Origin: Rhodobacteraceae bacterium EL129
GTDB lineage: Bacteria > Pseudomonadota > Alphaproteobacteria > Rhodobacterales > Rhodobacteraceae
Reading direction: 5' to 3'
DNA length: 64,000 nt
Assembly: GCA_900313005.1 (NCBI GenBank)
Contig: ONZJ01000002.1
Location: 2,707,290 to 2,771,289 of the forward strand
A program made the translations under genes and the position numbers. The first letter of the stretch is position 1; every line of letters starts with the position of its first letter. Positions 25,868 through 34,826 of the stretch are shown here, in pieces. The notes under the pieces are model-generated. The model had not been told where the DNA came from. It saw only the letters and a list, made by a program, of their open reading frames with translations, and searched no databases.

Positions 25868-25922
25868 TTGATCTGATTGGGGTGATTGATGCTATAAGGG
25901 CGCCAAATAATACGAGGCGCCC
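25868..25922 (+). promoter_or_regulatory. Possible promoter and hairpin over the ribosome site of the DUF484 gene
   Basis: TTGATC (25868-25873) and a TATAAG-like element (25893-25898) resemble a sigma-70 promoter with a long spacer. GGGCGCC (25898-25904) pairs exactly with GGCGCCC (25916-25922), which ends at the base before the ATG and overlaps the GAGG ribosome site. It could limit translation. Confidence 0.4.
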
Positions 25923-26630
25923 ATGAGCAGCAAGCCCGAAGTTGATGACACACTGCGCGAAAAGATCATCGCGCAGCCTGATGTTATTTTGGAAGACCAA
26001 GACCTGATGCGCGCCCTGATCGCCGCGAACGAGCGTGCGATGGGCGGCAATATCGTCGATCTGCGCGGCATCGCGATGGATCGGTTGGAAACGCGTCTGG
26101 ACCGACTGGAAGACACCCACCGCAGCGTGATTGCTGCCGCCTATGAAAATCTGGCGGGCACCAATCAGGTGCACCGCGCGATTTTGCGGATGCTGGACCC
26201 GGTTGAGTTCGAGGATTTTCTAAAAGACCTTGGCACCGAAGTGGCCGCCATCCTGCGCGTGGATACGGTCAGGTTGGTGCTGGAAACGGTCCAGGACGGG
26301 GAGAGCACGGCCGTTAAGAAGCTGGGCGATGTTCTGTCACTGGCGGAACCTGGGTTCATCCAGAGCTATCTGTCAGATGGCCGTGGCAATTCGGCGCGAC
26401 AGGTGACATTGCGTCAGATCCACGAAGGCAACCGGCTGATTTACGGGCGGGCCGCCGAATACATCAGATCCGAGGCGTGTTTGCTGCTTGATTTCGGCCA
26501 AGGCCGTTTGCCCGGTATGCTGGTGATGGGCACCGAAGACCCGCACCAGTTCACCCCACAGCAAGGCACTGATTTGCTGACCTTTTTTGCCGGAGTGTTT
26601 GAGCGAGCCATGCGTCGCTGGCTGTCATGA
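25923..26630 (+). CDS. DUF484 family protein
   Basis: 235 residues: an N-terminal helical part (EKIIAQPDVILEDQDLMRAL, DLRGIAMDRLETRLDRLEDTHRSVI) followed by a GAF-like fold ending with the LLTFFAGVFERAMRRWL helix. DUF484 genes commonly lie directly before xerC, as here, with a four-base ATGA overlap. The function is unknown; the link to XerC suggests a role in chromosome or cell-division housekeeping. The catalytic recombinase residues all lie in the next gene. Confidence 0.9.
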   Translation: MSSKPEVDDTLREKIIAQPDVILEDQDLMRALIAANERAMGGNIVDLRGIAMDRLETRLDRLEDTHRSVIAAAYENLAGTNQVHRAILRMLDPVEFEDFLKDLGTEVAAILRVDTVRLVLETVQDGESTAVKKLGDVLSLAEPGFIQSYLSDGRGNSARQVTLRQIHEGNRLIYGRAAEYIRSEACLLLDFGQGRLPGMLVMGTEDPHQFTPQQGTDLLTFFAGVFERAMRRWLS

Positions 26631-27541
26631 TATCCCAAGCTGCCCGCGATGCGTTGCAGGGCTGGCTGGATGCGCAAAAGGCCCTCAAAGGGGCCTCTGC
26701 CAACACTCTGAGCGCATATTCGGCCGATGTGGCCGGGTTTCTGGCGTTTATGTCCGAACACAAGGGCGAACTGCAGGGCCTTGCCCCGCTGGCACGCATC
26801 ACCGTGGGCGATATGCGGTCGTGGATGGCGTTTACGCGCGGCAAGGACGTGGGGTCCAGGTCGCTTGCGCGCAAACTCTCGGCGGTGAAAAGCTTTTATC
26901 GCTGGCTCAGTGAACGCGAGGGGTTTGAGCCCACCGCTGTTCTTTCAACCCGCAGCCCCAAGTTTCAACGCAAACTTCCGCGCCCTTTGGCCGAAGACGC
27001 CGCCAAGGACATGATCGCAACGGTCGAAATGCAATCGGCAACCCCTTGGGTGGCCGCCCGGGATCAGGCCGTGATCACCCTGCTTTACGGGTGCGGCCTT
27101 CGGATTTCCGAGGCGCTCAGCCTGTCAGGGCGCGATTTACCCATCGGCGACGCGCTGAGGATCATGGGCAAAGGCGGCAAGGAACGGATGGTTCCGGTCC
27201 TTCCAGCAGCCCGTGACGCAGTAGAGGCTTATCTGCGGCTGGTGCCCTATGAGACAGGCCCTGACGACCCGGTTTTCAAGGGGGTGCGCGGCGGGAAACT
27301 CAGCCCCCGGATGGTGCAAAAAGTGGTCGAGAAAACACGGATGCAGCTGGGTCTGCCTGCATCGGCCACACCCCATGCGATGCGCCACAGCTTTGCCACG
27401 CATTTGCTGAACGCTGGCGGGGACTTACGGGCCATTCAGGAGCTGTTGGGACATGCCTCATTGTCCACCACGCAAGCCTATACGGCGGTTGATACCGCAC
27501 GCCTGATGGAGGTGTACAAACGTGCCCATCCCAAAGCCTGA
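26627..27541 (+). CDS. xerC: Tyrosine recombinase XerC
   Basis: 304 residues with an N-terminal SAM-like core-binding domain (LSAYSADVAGFLAFM) and a complete catalytic domain: Arg in LLYGCGLRISEALSL, Lys in GKGGKERMVPVL, HAMRHSFATHLL (H-x-x-R), LLGHASLSTTQAYTAVD with His and the nucleophilic Tyr. XerC acts with XerD at dif to resolve chromosome dimers. The DUF484-xerC order and normal length argue for the housekeeping enzyme, not a phage integrase. Confidence 0.95.
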   Translation: MISQAARDALQGWLDAQKALKGASANTLSAYSADVAGFLAFMSEHKGELQGLAPLARITVGDMRSWMAFTRGKDVGSRSLARKLSAVKSFYRWLSEREGFEPTAVLSTRSPKFQRKLPRPLAEDAAKDMIATVEMQSATPWVAARDQAVITLLYGCGLRISEALSLSGRDLPIGDALRIMGKGGKERMVPVLPAARDAVEAYLRLVPYETGPDDPVFKGVRGGKLSPRMVQKVVEKTRMQLGLPASATPHAMRHSFATHLLNAGGDLRAIQELLGHASLSTTQAYTAVDTARLMEVYKRAHPKA

Positions 27542-27577
27542 TTGCATCTGTCTCAGAATTCCGGCAAACCCGGCGCC

Positions 27578-28273
27578 ATGAGCTTGTCTGTCAAGGCGCT
27601 GAGCGTCCATCTTTTCACCGCCACCGGTGCCGTCTTCGCTATGCTGGCCATGCTGGCCGCCGTGGATGGCAAATGGAGCCTGATGTTCCTTTGGCTGGTC
27701 GTGGCCTTCATTGTGGACGGGGTCGATGGGCCCTTGGCGCGCAAGTATGATGTGCAGAAAAATGCGCCGCAGTTTGATGGCAATATCCTGGATATGATCA
27801 TCGACTATCTGACCTATATCTTTATTCCCGCCTTTGCCCTGTTCAAATCGGGCCTTCTGCCGGGCTGGACCGGTTGGTTTGCCATTATCGTGATCACCTT
27901 CGCCTCGGCGCTGTATTTGGTGAATACAGGCATGAAAACCAAGGACAAGTCGTTCATGGGCTTTCCGGGCTGTTGGAACATGGTGGTACTGGTCCTTTTC
28001 GCGATTGAGCCGAATTTCTGGATCAGCTTCGCGCTTGTGGCCGTTCTGGCTGTGGCGATGTTCCTGCCGCTAAAGTTCATCCACCCGGTACGCACCGTGC
28101 GCTGGCGGTTGGTGTCCCTGCCCATGGCATTGGCGTGGACTTTCTTTGCGGGCTGGGCCGCCTGGGTCGACTTTCACCCCGAAAGCTGGGCGCATTGGGG
28201 TCTGGTGATCACCACTTGCTATCTGCTGGTGGCAGGCGTGGCGCAGCAGGTTATTCCGGAGAGGCAGCGCTGA
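27578..28273 (+). CDS. pcs: Phosphatidylcholine synthase (CDP-alcohol phosphatidyltransferase)
   Basis: 231 residues with about eight membrane segments. The catalytic CDP-alcohol motif is DGVDGPLARKYDV...FDGNILDMIIDY (D-G-x-x-A-R...G...D...D), in the variant typical of Pcs, which condenses CDP-diacylglycerol with choline. Pcs is common in Rhodobacterales and rhizobia. I used ATG 27578, since the twelve residues before it are not family-like. It follows xerC by 36 bp. Confidence 0.92.
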   Translation: MSLSVKALSVHLFTATGAVFAMLAMLAAVDGKWSLMFLWLVVAFIVDGVDGPLARKYDVQKNAPQFDGNILDMIIDYLTYIFIPAFALFKSGLLPGWTGWFAIIVITFASALYLVNTGMKTKDKSFMGFPGCWNMVVLVLFAIEPNFWISFALVAVLAVAMFLPLKFIHPVRTVRWRLVSLPMALAWTFFAGWAAWVDFHPESWAHWGLVITTCYLLVAGVAQQVIPERQR

Positions 28274-28356
28274 CGATTTTAGCGCATGCCAAGGACCTTC
28301 GCAGCGCTATAGGATCAAGTCTACAGAAACCAAGATTCTGAACAAACCTGTTTTGA

Positions 28357-29196
28357 CTAACTCGATGCCAGCCCTTCCGCGAAACATGCCGAATACCAAA
28401 GAGAAGAGGAGGTATCAGATTTCCATGCCTCAAGCTCTTCTATGCCCGCACTGAAAGCCGCCTCATCCAATAGACCGCCTGCAATCATCGCATTTTTCGC
28501 TCCGGTAAATGCTGCAATCAGATTGTTGGCAGTGGCTTCAAACTTATCATCTCCCGCGCAGCCTCCAAAGAAAATGCCACCATTGCGCACAGGAGTTAGA
28601 CCAGCTTTCACAAGTAACGACACAAGCTTTCGCCCGACGTACGGATCGCTGCCATTTGCTTTGAAGGTTCCGACGTAGGCAGACCAAAGGGCCGCGAAAC
28701 AGGGGGGTTCAGGCCATGGTCGAAAATCTCCGTGATCATCGTCGATAACAACCACCCGCCCACCTAGTCTGACAGCGCGCGCCATTTGTTCAACGACCAA
28801 TTCTGGCTGGGAAACATGCTCCAACAAAAACCGCGCATGGGCCAGCGAGAAAGTCCCCCATTCAGAACCGTGCAGCGGAACCGCTGTGGCATCCCCCACA
28901 CGAAATTCGACCAGATCAATCTCATCAGCGGTTTCTGCCAGAATGCGCGCTTGGTCTACTTGGTTGGGATCCTGTTCAATGCCAACGACACGCGCCTCAT
29001 TGCCCGCCGCTTTTGCCATCAAACGCGAAAACTGTCCAAGCCCACTGCCAAAATCCAAGACACTTTCACCAGCTTCAAGATTGAGCTCTTTTAGGCAAGC
29101 ATCGTTCAGTATGTCATTCAGTAAGGACAACCTGTGTTGCTCCTCCGGAGAACTCCCATGAATGTACGGGGTCGGCTTGGGCGTTTTCTCATTCAA
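28357..29196 (-). CDS. SAM-dependent methyltransferase (class I)
   Basis: 279 residues with VLDFGSGLGQFSRLMAKAAG (motif I, SAM-binding), VVGIEQDPNQVDQARILAE (motif II acidic end), and FSLAHARFLLEHVSQPELVVEQMARAVRLGGRVVVIDDDHGDF (motifs IV-V). This is a Methyltransf_11/25-type fold acting on an unknown small molecule. It stands alone between pcs (convergent) and the ogt operon. No substrate-specific domain is visible. Confidence 0.85.
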   Translation of the reverse strand: MNEKTPKPTPYIHGSSPEEQHRLSLLNDILNDACLKELNLEAGESVLDFGSGLGQFSRLMAKAAGNEARVVGIEQDPNQVDQARILAETADEIDLVEFRVGDATAVPLHGSEWGTFSLAHARFLLEHVSQPELVVEQMARAVRLGGRVVVIDDDHGDFRPWPEPPCFAALWSAYVGTFKANGSDPYVGRKLVSLLVKAGLTPVRNGGIFFGGCAGDDKFEATANNLIAAFTGAKNAMIAGGLLDEAAFSAGIEELEAWKSDTSSSLWYSACFAEGLASS

Positions 29197-29424
29197 TTGA
29201 TTTCACCCTTTTTATTCAGCGTGGCATTGTTTCCGATTGTGTTGCTCGATCGCGCTGCAAACCGGTTGCCACTAAAGTTTGCAAATCACATCGCAATCAT
29301 AATATGTGGCACTCTTAGCATGAAAGCTGCATTGCGCCGATACCTCTGAAGATGCCGATCATCATACGGATGGCACCGGCAACGAAGATGTATAAAACCG
29401 ACATCCGATTCACCTGCGCAATTT

Positions 29425-29880
29425 CTAGATCAGCAACCCACCGGCTTTTTCATGTTTCAGAAGCCAGACCTTGGTCTCGATCCCGCCATCCCCTGAATAT
29501 CCTCCAAGGCTTTGCGCGCCCAGCACCCGGTGGCAGGGGATGATGACAGGGATCGGATTGCCCCCGCAGGCGCCACCGATGGCCTGAGCCGGGACACCCA
29601 GGTCCTGGGCCAGATCGCCATAGGTGCGGGTTTCACCAAAAGGGATGGCCAGCATGGCTTCACAGACCGCCTGCTGAAACGGCGAGGCCGCGACATGCCA
29701 GGGCAGGTCAAATTCGGTCAGATCACCCGCAAAATATGCCGCCAATTGCTCAAGGCTTGCCGCGATTTCTGGCGTTTCGGGGCCCGAGGCGAAGTCACCC
29801 CAGCGCAGACGTTCAATATTACCAGCTTCGCTGATCACCGTCAGGGGGCCAAGAGGGGTATCGAGACAACCGCTTGGCAT
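29425..29880 (-). CDS. ogt: Methylated-DNA-[protein]-cysteine S-methyltransferase
   Basis: 151 residues, the short Ogt form without an Ada domain. The alkyl-acceptor site is VIIPCHRVLG, preceded by FQQAVCEAMLAIPFGETRTYGDLA, and followed by GYSGDGGIETKVWLLKHE. The enzyme moves methyl groups from O6-methylguanine to its own cysteine. Last of a five-gene minus-strand operon, three bases after the OmpA-family stop. Confidence 0.95.
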   Translation of the reverse strand: MPSGCLDTPLGPLTVISEAGNIERLRWGDFASGPETPEIAASLEQLAAYFAGDLTEFDLPWHVAASPFQQAVCEAMLAIPFGETRTYGDLAQDLGVPAQAIGGACGGNPIPVIIPCHRVLGAQSLGGYSGDGGIETKVWLLKHEKAGGLLI

Positions 29881-29883
29881 GGG

Positions 29884-30819
29884 TTACTCGCTGTTCAGCA
29901 AAACGGCCTCGACACGGCGGTTCGCCTCGCGGCCAGCTTTGTTCAGGTTGGGCGCGATGGGGGCAAGATACCCCATGCCTTCTGCATCCAGCTGTGCCCG
30001 CGGGACGTCGTGGGCCCCCACAAGACGCTCCAGCACAGACCGCGCCCGGCGCTTGGACAGGCTGATGTTTGGATCAAGCGCGCCCACCGCATCGGTATGA
30101 CCCACCAGGGCGACCCGCAAATTTGCATCGGCTTTCAGGAAAGCCGCCAAATCCACCAGCGACTGAAACGGTCCTTCACCCAAATCGGATGATCCGCTTT
30201 GAAAGTTCAGATCGGACAGGATCACGTGGCCTTGCTCCAGCAAGGATTTCGCCACGGGTTGTGCGGTAAACGCGCGCGGCAGGCTTTCGCGGGCATCTGC
30301 CGTCACCGACACGCCGGCACTCCCGGCCGGGGCCACATAGATCACCTGCACATAGGCCGTCACGCCAATGCGGCTGACCAACAGGCTGACATAGCCAGTC
30401 GAGCCGCCTTCACCCCCTTGCCGCAGGGACATAAAGCGATAGTCAAGCAGATCCACAAACATGTCTGGGGCAGGCATCACCCGCGTGGCAAACCGAAAGT
30501 CAAACCCACCACATTCGCGCCCCGAGCAATCCAGCAGCGTCTCATACCCGTCTTGTCGCAGCTGATCGCGCAGCGGGGTCAGGATTTGCAGCGTGGTGAG
30601 GGATTGCGCCTCAAGCCGCCAGGCCTGTTGCACCAAGCGGCCTTCAACCTCCAGCGAGGGCACTTTGGCCTCCTCAAACGGGCCGATTGGCAACTGATAA
30701 CTGCCAGGATCCTCGATCACTTCGGCACTGAGCGTGGCACTGGTCGGCAATGACAGATCAAGCGCTTGCCCGGCCAGAGGCCACAGACAAAGCACCAGAG
30801 CTGTCAGCCGCGCGCGCAT
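29884..30819 (-). CDS. OmpA-family outer-membrane/periplasmic protein
   Basis: 311 residues: signal peptide (MRARLTALVLCLWPLAGQA), a ~170-residue unknown N-domain, and a C-terminal OmpA domain with VILSDLNFQSGSSDLGEGPF, NLRVALVGHTDAVGALDPNISLSKRRARSV (peptidoglycan-binding Asp/Arg pattern). It probably anchors to the murein from the periplasm. The N-terminal domain has no beta-barrel look, so it is more like a Pal/MotB-type anchor. Sits between the AhpD-like gene and ogt with 3-bp gaps. Confidence 0.88.
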   Translation of the reverse strand: MRARLTALVLCLWPLAGQALDLSLPTSATLSAEVIEDPGSYQLPIGPFEEAKVPSLEVEGRLVQQAWRLEAQSLTTLQILTPLRDQLRQDGYETLLDCSGRECGGFDFRFATRVMPAPDMFVDLLDYRFMSLRQGGEGGSTGYVSLLVSRIGVTAYVQVIYVAPAGSAGVSVTADARESLPRAFTAQPVAKSLLEQGHVILSDLNFQSGSSDLGEGPFQSLVDLAAFLKADANLRVALVGHTDAVGALDPNISLSKRRARSVLERLVGAHDVPRAQLDAEGMGYLAPIAPNLNKAGREANRRVEAVLLNSE

Positions 30820-30822
30820 CCC

Positions 30823-31395
30823 TCAGCGGGCCTGTGCGTGATAGTCAGAATTGGGCTGCATGCCCGTGGCGCTGGCTACCCGATTGGTCATGTTGAAGAA
30901 GCCCGCAACATTGGCAATGTCCCAGATGTCCGCCTCGGAAAACCCGACGTTGCGTAGGGCAGCCCGGTCTGCTTCCTCAATGGCGTGGCTTTCCTTGGTG
31001 ATCTTCTCGGCAAAACCCAGCATCGCCGTAGCCCGCGCATCCAGATCGGCCATGCGCCAGTTCATCACCATCGCCTCGCCCAGTTCCGGCTGACCCGAGA
31101 GTTGCCGCACGGCCGCCCCGTGGGCCACCTGACAATACCAGCAGCGATTGATCGAGCTGACCACCACGGCAATCATCTCGCGCTCAAGTTTGCTTAGGCC
31201 GCTGTCGGCCAACATCAGGTCATTATACATACCCGTAAATGCGTTCAGCTTATCGATATTGAAGGCATAGGCTTTCAGCACATTGGGCGTGAACCCCAGC
31301 TTTTCATCACAGATGTCAAAATACTTCTGCGTGGCCTCGGGCAGCGGATCGACCATCGGCAGATCAAGGGCGGTGGGCTGTTGGTCTTTGGTCAT
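30823..31395 (-). CDS. AhpD-like peroxidase-related protein (carboxymuconolactone decarboxylase family)
   Basis: 190 residues. SSINRCWYCQVAHGAAVRQL gives the C-x-x-C...H alkylhydroperoxidase motif, and LGFAEKITKESHAIEEADRAALRNVGFSEADIWDIANVAGFFNMTNRVA is typical of the uncharacterised peroxidase-related subfamily. Such proteins use the CxxC for peroxide or disulfide reduction. Member of the tightly packed cinA-like to ogt operon (3-bp gaps), which thus mixes repair and stress functions. Confidence 0.9.
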   Translation of the reverse strand: MTKDQQPTALDLPMVDPLPEATQKYFDICDEKLGFTPNVLKAYAFNIDKLNAFTGMYNDLMLADSGLSKLEREMIAVVVSSINRCWYCQVAHGAAVRQLSGQPELGEAMVMNWRMADLDARATAMLGFAEKITKESHAIEEADRAALRNVGFSEADIWDIANVAGFFNMTNRVASATGMQPNSDYHAQAR

Positions 31396-31398
31396 GTC

Positions 31399-32124
31399 TC
31401 AGGCATCTTTCTTGATACGGTAGTGGTATGTTCCCACAAGCGCCATCCCGAGGGAAGCATAGAGCGCATTGGCACCTGTATTGGCTTGCGTACAAACTGC
31501 CGACATACGGTTGGCCCCATTCTCAGCGGCCCAAAGTGACGCCCGACGCATCATTTGCTTACCCAGACCTGCGCCACGATGGTGTTCGAGGATTTCCAGC
31601 GCGTGGACCATCGCGATGCCATGATAAATACCCACATAGGCCGCCCCAGCCGGTCGGTTGCTGTCGCGGCCAAAGATCGAGGTCTTGGGGCATGTGGCAC
31701 GGGTCATCACCTCAATGCGACCCGGTCCGATACCGCCCGCCGCCCAGATGTCCAGCATGATGGCCAGAGGCTCCCAGATGCTGAAGGTGGTAACTTTCGC
31801 CATGTGTTCCGAGGTGAGATCAGCCACATCCCCCACATAGAGGTTCACCGGGTCGATGATGGTATAGCCCTGCCCCTCCAGCATCACATCAAGTGCCGCA
31901 TCTCCGTCGCGGATCATGAACAGAGGATCCTGGCCCATCTTTGTCATCTCAGCCTCCGCGCGGGTCAGCTCTTCAGCCGTGACCGGCAGCCTCGCTGTTG
32001 CGGCCGACACCCGTTTACCACCCCCTGCCCCATTCCGCAGCGTGACAGGCCCGGTGTCATGCCTGGTGGCCGGGGGCCATGTGGCCTCAACCACATCATA
32101 AAGCGTATGCACGTCTGGCATCAT
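31399..32124 (-). CDS. GNAT-family N-acetyltransferase
   Basis: 241 residues. The acetyl-CoA site is seen in LEILEHHRGAGLGKQMMRRASLWAAENGANRMSAVCTQANTGANALYASLGM, i.e. the R/Q-x-x-G-x-G/A loop followed by the NxxxxxLYxxxGF-like end. The N-terminal half is less conserved and may bind the substrate. The ATG overlaps the stop of the cinA-like gene by four bases. Substrate unknown. Confidence 0.88.
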   Translation of the reverse strand: MMPDVHTLYDVVEATWPPATRHDTGPVTLRNGAGGGKRVSAATARLPVTAEELTRAEAEMTKMGQDPLFMIRDGDAALDVMLEGQGYTIIDPVNLYVGDVADLTSEHMAKVTTFSIWEPLAIMLDIWAAGGIGPGRIEVMTRATCPKTSIFGRDSNRPAGAAYVGIYHGIAMVHALEILEHHRGAGLGKQMMRRASLWAAENGANRMSAVCTQANTGANALYASLGMALVGTYHYRIKKDA

Positions 32125-32843
32125 GCCGGGAATTCCGCCTTCAACTCGTCCATGGCAGCGTTGACCTGATCGGCATCCGTCCCCCGGATCACGATCTGCG
32201 CGCCGAACTTGCCGTCTTGCTGGAACGGATAGGACCCTATCGAAAGCTCAGCATATCGCTCGGCCAAGGCCCCCAACGGCCCGGCAATGTCACCCTCGCC
32301 GCGATAGATGCGTTCGGACAGGGACACCACCGGCGCGCCGCCCGTCAGGGTCGGCAGAACCGAGGCCACCATCGCCTTGAAGATCGCAGGCACCCCGGCC
32401 ATGACATGCACGTTTTCAATGGTAAACCCCGGCGCGGTGCTGACCGGATTGTCAATCAGGGTGGCCCCATCCGGAATACGCGCCATGCGCAGACGGGCGT
32501 CGTTCAATGTCTGATCGGATTTGGCATAATGCGCCTCAAGCAAAGCACGGGCATCATCGCGTATACTGATGGGCCGCCCAAAAGCCCGCGCCACATTGTC
32601 AGCGGTGATATCATCATGGGTGGGGCCAATGCCGCCTGAGGTGAACACGGTATCGTAGGCCTCACTTAACGCCTTCACGGCGTTTGTGATCGCCTCCGGA
32701 TCGTCCGAGACCACCCGCACCTCGGCCAGATCAATGCCCACCTGCGTCAGCTCGCCTGCCAGATAATGCATATTGGCATCGCGCGTGCGACCCGAAAGGA
32801 TCTCGTCTCCGATCACCAGCATGGCGGCGGTGGGGTTGGGCAT
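32121..32843 (-). CDS. Molybdopterin-binding/CinA-like protein
   Basis: 240 residues of the MoaB/Mog/CinA N-domain fold: AAMLVIGDEILSGRTRDANMHYLAGELTQVGI, VFTSGGIGPTHDDITADNVARAFG and VMAGVPAIFKAMVASVLPTL. The C-terminal deamidase of full CinA is absent. Relatives include competence/damage-inducible CinA and NMN-related pyrophosphatases; the present role is uncertain. First gene of the operon, divergent from sfsA with 49 bp between the starts. Confidence 0.9.
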   Translation of the reverse strand: MPNPTAAMLVIGDEILSGRTRDANMHYLAGELTQVGIDLAEVRVVSDDPEAITNAVKALSEAYDTVFTSGGIGPTHDDITADNVARAFGRPISIRDDARALLEAHYAKSDQTLNDARLRMARIPDGATLIDNPVSTAPGFTIENVHVMAGVPAIFKAMVASVLPTLTGGAPVVSLSERIYRGEGDIAGPLGALAERYAELSIGSYPFQQDGKFGAQIVIRGTDADQVNAAMDELKAEFPA

Positions 32844-32892
32844 GGTGCGGCACTCCTTGAAGGCAATTACATGTCGGTATAGGCCTTGGGTC

Positions 32893-33597
32893 ATGCGCTT
32901 TCAAACCCCTCTTCAACCCGCCCGACTGATCCGCCGCTATAAGCGGTTTCTGGCGGATATCACGCTTGAGGCCGATGGCCGCCACGTCACGGCCCATTGC
33001 GCCAATCCCGGCTCTATGATGGGACTGGCTGAGCCGGGATGTCGCATCTGGGTGGAACCCAATGATGATCCAAAGAAAAAGCTGAAGTACGGCTGGCGAC
33101 TGGTCGATCACGAGAACGGGCATTTCACCGGGGTTGATACCTCGCTGCCCAACCGGGCGTTGAAAGAAGTGATCACAGCAGGCGGCATTCCCGAGCTGGC
33201 CGTGTACCAAACCGTAAAGCCCGAACAGAAATACGGCGAAAACAGCCGGATTGATTTTCTGTTGCAACAGGATGGATTGGCAGACGCCTATGTCGAGGTG
33301 AAATCCATGACCCTCTCACGTCAGCTTGGTCTGGCCGAGTTTCCCGATTCCGTGACAGCTCGCGGGGCCAAACACCTTGGCGAATTGGCGCAGATGGCCG
33401 AGGCAGGCCACCGCGCTGTCTTGTTCTATCTGGTGCAAAGAACGGATTGTGCCCGCGTCTGCGTGGCTGCGGATATCGACCCGACCTATGCCGCCGCCTA
33501 TGCCCATGCCCGCGCGGCCGGGGTTGAGGTGCTGGCCTATGGCACCACCATCACCCCAGACGGGATCGAGATTGCGGGCCGATTAGAAGTTGACTAA
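32893..33597 (+). CDS. sfsA: SfsA family DNA-binding/sugar fermentation stimulation protein
   Basis: 234 residues matching SfsA: FLADITLEADGRHVTAHCANPGSMMGLAEPG, VYQTVKPEQKYGENSRIDFLL, AYVEVKSMTL and FPDSVTARGAKHLGELAQM. The core resembles a restriction-endonuclease fold (D...E-V-K), and E. coli SfsA binds DNA. Role in this organism is unclear. The stop overlaps that of the convergent acyl-CoA dehydrogenase gene by a few bases. Confidence 0.95.
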   Translation: MRFQTPLQPARLIRRYKRFLADITLEADGRHVTAHCANPGSMMGLAEPGCRIWVEPNDDPKKKLKYGWRLVDHENGHFTGVDTSLPNRALKEVITAGGIPELAVYQTVKPEQKYGENSRIDFLLQQDGLADAYVEVKSMTLSRQLGLAEFPDSVTARGAKHLGELAQMAEAGHRAVLFYLVQRTDCARVCVAADIDPTYAAAYAHARAAGVEVLAYGTTITPDGIEIAGRLEVD

Positions 33598-34769
33598 CCC
33601 TCACCAAAACCCTTCGGAATGGGCAGTGGCTCCAGCTCTTTCGCCCGCTTCTGCAAGTGACGTCCAATGACTATGCGGCTGATCTCGGTGGTCCCATCCA
33701 CAATCCGCAACATCTGGCTTAGGCGCGACAGACGGTCCATTCCATAGGATTGCAACAGCCCCATGCCGCCCAGCACCTGTGTGCAGGTGTTCGCGGCCTT
33801 CACCGCCGCGTCTGGCACAAAGCGCTTAGCGTGGGCGGCCATCAACGGGCCTTCGTCGGTGCCCAGCGCATTGGCGGCGGCCCGGTAGAGTAAACGCGAC
33901 GCTTCCAGCTCGGTCGCGACATCCCCCAGCATCCATTGAATGCCATCCAAATCCAGGTTCTTTCCACTGAACATCTTGCGATTGGCAGAATAGGCCAACG
34001 CGGTGTCCAATGCGGCCTGTATCAACCCGCAGCAGCCCGAGGCAATCGAGACCCGCGCGATATCAATCGCCATCAGTGATCCTTGCAGGCCTTGCCCCAC
34101 CGGCAGGATGATGTTGTCGGCGCTGACGACGACATCGGTCATATACATCTCGGACATTGGCAGGAACTGATAAGAGGGCGTGTCATACTTGGGGCCGAAG
34201 GACAGACCGGGCGTGTCCGCAGGGATCGCAATCATCGCCATATCCTTGTGGCCGGGCTGATCGGTGGTTTTGACCACGGTAAAGTAAATATCCGCCTCAC
34301 CCGCCAGCGACACCCAGGCCTTGGCGCCATTGATGGTCCAGGTGCCATCCTCGTTGATCACGGCACGGGAATACATGTTCATCGGATCGGACCCGGACTG
34401 AGGCTCGGTCAGCGCAAAATTGGCCAGCTTGCGGCCCGATGTCAGCGCTTGCGCCCAATCGGTCTTCAACGCCTCGGTGCCAAACCCACAGGCGGCATAG
34501 GTGCAGATGTTATGCATCGACAGCGCAAAGGCGTAGGCCCCGTCGCCGCGGCCCAGCTCTTCGTAGACTCGGATGCCCTCGCCCAAAGGCAAGCCCTGCC
34601 CGCCCAATTCGGTCGGGGCGTAGAGCCCAGTCAACCCCAATTCCCCTGCTTTGTCCGATGCGGTGCGCGGCCAGACGCCAGCGGCATTCCAGGCGCCCAC
34701 ATTTGGCATGATTTCATCTTCGCAGTGACGGCGTGCGGCGGCCAGTATGGTGTCAATGGTCTGTGTCAT
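33594..34769 (-). CDS. Acyl-CoA dehydrogenase
   Basis: 391 residues: an N-terminal helical domain, FALTEPQSGSDPMNMYSRAVINEDGTWTINGAKAWVS (the FAD/substrate-binding middle domain), and a C-terminal helical domain with QVLGGMGLLQSYGMDRLSRLSQMLRIVDGTTEISRIVIGRHL, carrying the typical catalytic Glu area (I-x-x-G-T-x-E). It catalyses alpha,beta-dehydrogenation of an unknown acyl-CoA. I prefer ATG 34769 because a strong dyad with a TACAAT element ends only about 24 bp upstream; ATG 34784 is possible. No cognate regulator is adjacent. Confidence 0.92.
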   Translation of the reverse strand: MTQTIDTILAAARRHCEDEIMPNVGAWNAAGVWPRTASDKAGELGLTGLYAPTELGGQGLPLGEGIRVYEELGRGDGAYAFALSMHNICTYAACGFGTEALKTDWAQALTSGRKLANFALTEPQSGSDPMNMYSRAVINEDGTWTINGAKAWVSLAGEADIYFTVVKTTDQPGHKDMAMIAIPADTPGLSFGPKYDTPSYQFLPMSEMYMTDVVVSADNIILPVGQGLQGSLMAIDIARVSIASGCCGLIQAALDTALAYSANRKMFSGKNLDLDGIQWMLGDVATELEASRLLYRAAANALGTDEGPLMAAHAKRFVPDAAVKAANTCTQVLGGMGLLQSYGMDRLSRLSQMLRIVDGTTEISRIVIGRHLQKRAKELEPLPIPKGFGEG

Positions 34770-34792
34770 GGTTGGAAGGTCCATTCTTGCAT

Positions 34793-34826
34793 TTAATTGT
34801 AAGACAATTAAATGTCTTACAATTAA
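34793..34826 (-). promoter_or_regulatory. Long perfect palindrome over the acyl-CoA dehydrogenase promoter
   Basis: Arms of 14 bp (core AATTGTAAGACA at 34795-34806 and its exact complement at 34813-34824, extended by TT/AA on the outside) surround a 6-bp centre. The arm nearer the gene contains TACAAT, a good -10 element on the minus strand, so a bound dimer would block RNA polymerase. It looks like a TetR/MarR-type operator. Confidence 0.75.

Noticed and set aside
26627..27541. Phage integrase marking an island
   Set aside because: Normal XerC length and the DUF484-xerC order identify the housekeeping recombinase.
29134..29349. 71-residue plus-strand hydrophobic frame upstream of the methyltransferase
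   Set aside because: It overlaps the methyltransferase start antisense and has no ribosome site or recognisable pattern.
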